From assembly GCA_016840185.1 (NCBI GenBank), contig JAEOSV010000217.1, forward strand, positions 1 to 14,799: DNA of 14,799 nt, read 5' to 3'. The stretch's first letter is position 1. Each line of letters starts with the position of its first letter. Below, piece by piece: positions 14,574-14,799 of the stretch. Source of the DNA: Candidatus Hermodarchaeota archaeon (GTDB taxonomy: Archaea; Asgardarchaeota; Hermodarchaeia; Hermodarchaeales; Hermodarchaeaceae). Under the pieces are notes generated by a model. It made no database searches, had not been told where the DNA came from, and saw only the letters and a program-made list of their open reading frames with translations. The position numbers and the translations under genes were made by a program.

Positions 14574-14579
14574 CCTCCT
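14574..14579 (-). promoter_or_regulatory. Ribosome binding site of the iron-sulfur flavoprotein gene
   Basis: AGGAGG overlaps the TAG stop of the ATC-hydrolase-like gene (sequence TAGGAGG) and lies 9 nt before the TTG at 14564. It supports the shorter protein and points to coupled translation of the two genes. Confidence 0.7.
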
Positions 14580-14799
14580 AGGATTCAAAGACGACTTTGC
14601 ACCAGGGATCGCCGTCCAAAACGGTGCCAGCTCGCTTCATGCGAATTTTTGGATTATATGCTTTCAATAAGGCAAAATCCACTTCACAATACAACCGTCC
14701 AAGTTCTTCAACACCGCGGGTCATCCAAGCCTCAGCATAACAACAATAGGTTGTGCCATCTTCACTATACTCCCAACCGGAGGCAGGTAGATCACTAAA
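14578..14799 (-). CDS. L-2-amino-thiazoline-4-carboxylic acid hydrolase-like protein (3' part only)
   Basis: An open minus-strand frame enters from the right edge of the window and ends at TAG 14578-14580; only the last 73 residues are present. They read in part TYCCYAEAWMTRGVEELGRL, then YCEVDFALLKAYNPKIRM and GTVLDGDPWCKVVFES. This pattern (Cys, then C-x2-D, then an R-x-G-T-x3-GD-x2-C ending) is that of the ATC hydrolase domain family, named for the bacterial enzyme that opens the thiazoline ring on the way to cysteine. Most members, including archaeal ones, have no tested substrate. Because its N-terminus is missing, I cannot say whether it is a full-length enzyme. It runs directly into the iron-sulfur flavoprotein gene, so the two may act on the same small molecule (inference). 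Confidence 0.7.
   Translation of the reverse strand, partial: FSDLPASGWEYSEDGTTYCCYAEAWMTRGVEELGRLYCEVDFALLKAYNPKIRMKRAGTVLDGDPWCKVVFES

Noticed and set aside
1..14799. Defence system, prophage or transposon
   Set aside because: No nuclease, transposase, integrase, CRISPR repeats or flanking terminal repeats were seen; the content is metabolic and regulatory.

Overview
The window is a gene-dense stretch of about 14.8 kb with no rRNA, tRNA, CRISPR array or transposase that I can see. The best guess for the host is an anaerobic archaeon (moderate confidence; lineage not resolved, an Asgard-type or other mesophilic archaeon is possible). Reasons: TATA-box-like elements lie at suitable distances before several starts. 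Ribosome binding sites are of the GGAG/GGTG type and several genes use TTG or GTG starts. The families present (ferredoxin-tailed aldo/keto reductase, iron-sulfur flavoprotein, DUF3795, DUF3788, HTH-GyrI, ATC-hydrolase-like) are common in anaerobic archaea. A bacterial origin is not excluded.

Left end (1-1108, + strand): the C-terminal part of an aldo/keto reductase with two iron-sulfur cysteine clusters, then a small flavodoxin-like protein. Both point to low-potential electron transfer.

Centre-left (1132-7100, - strand): a 1642-residue protein with four UvrA-type ABC ATPase domains, which is two UvrA-like units fused in tandem. It is translationally coupled through an ATGA overlap to a squalene-cyclase-like toroid protein. 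The two UvrA units look complementary: the first keeps a UvrB-binding-like region but has lost the insertion domain, and the second keeps the insertion domain but has lost the UvrB-binding region. No uvrB or uvrC is in the window. This is the most unusual object here.

Centre (7310-9661): a PH-like small protein, a convergent DUF3788 protein separated from it by a strong hairpin, and a BtrH_N/DUF4872 protein whose expected N-terminal catalytic cysteine is absent.

Right half (9676-14799, all - strand): read in the direction of transcription, it holds the end of an ATC-hydrolase-like gene, an iron-sulfur flavoprotein, a GNAT acetyltransferase, a nitroreductase, an HTH-GyrI regulator, a GyrI-only paralog, a second GNAT acetyltransferase and a DUF3795 protein. 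The regulator, GyrI and GNAT genes are spaced 26-37 bp apart and look like one operon for sensing and modifying small molecules. The combination of ligand-binding GyrI domains, acetyltransferases, a nitroreductase, flavoproteins and a UvrA-like ATPase suggests, as inference only, a region for handling toxic small molecules and DNA damage.
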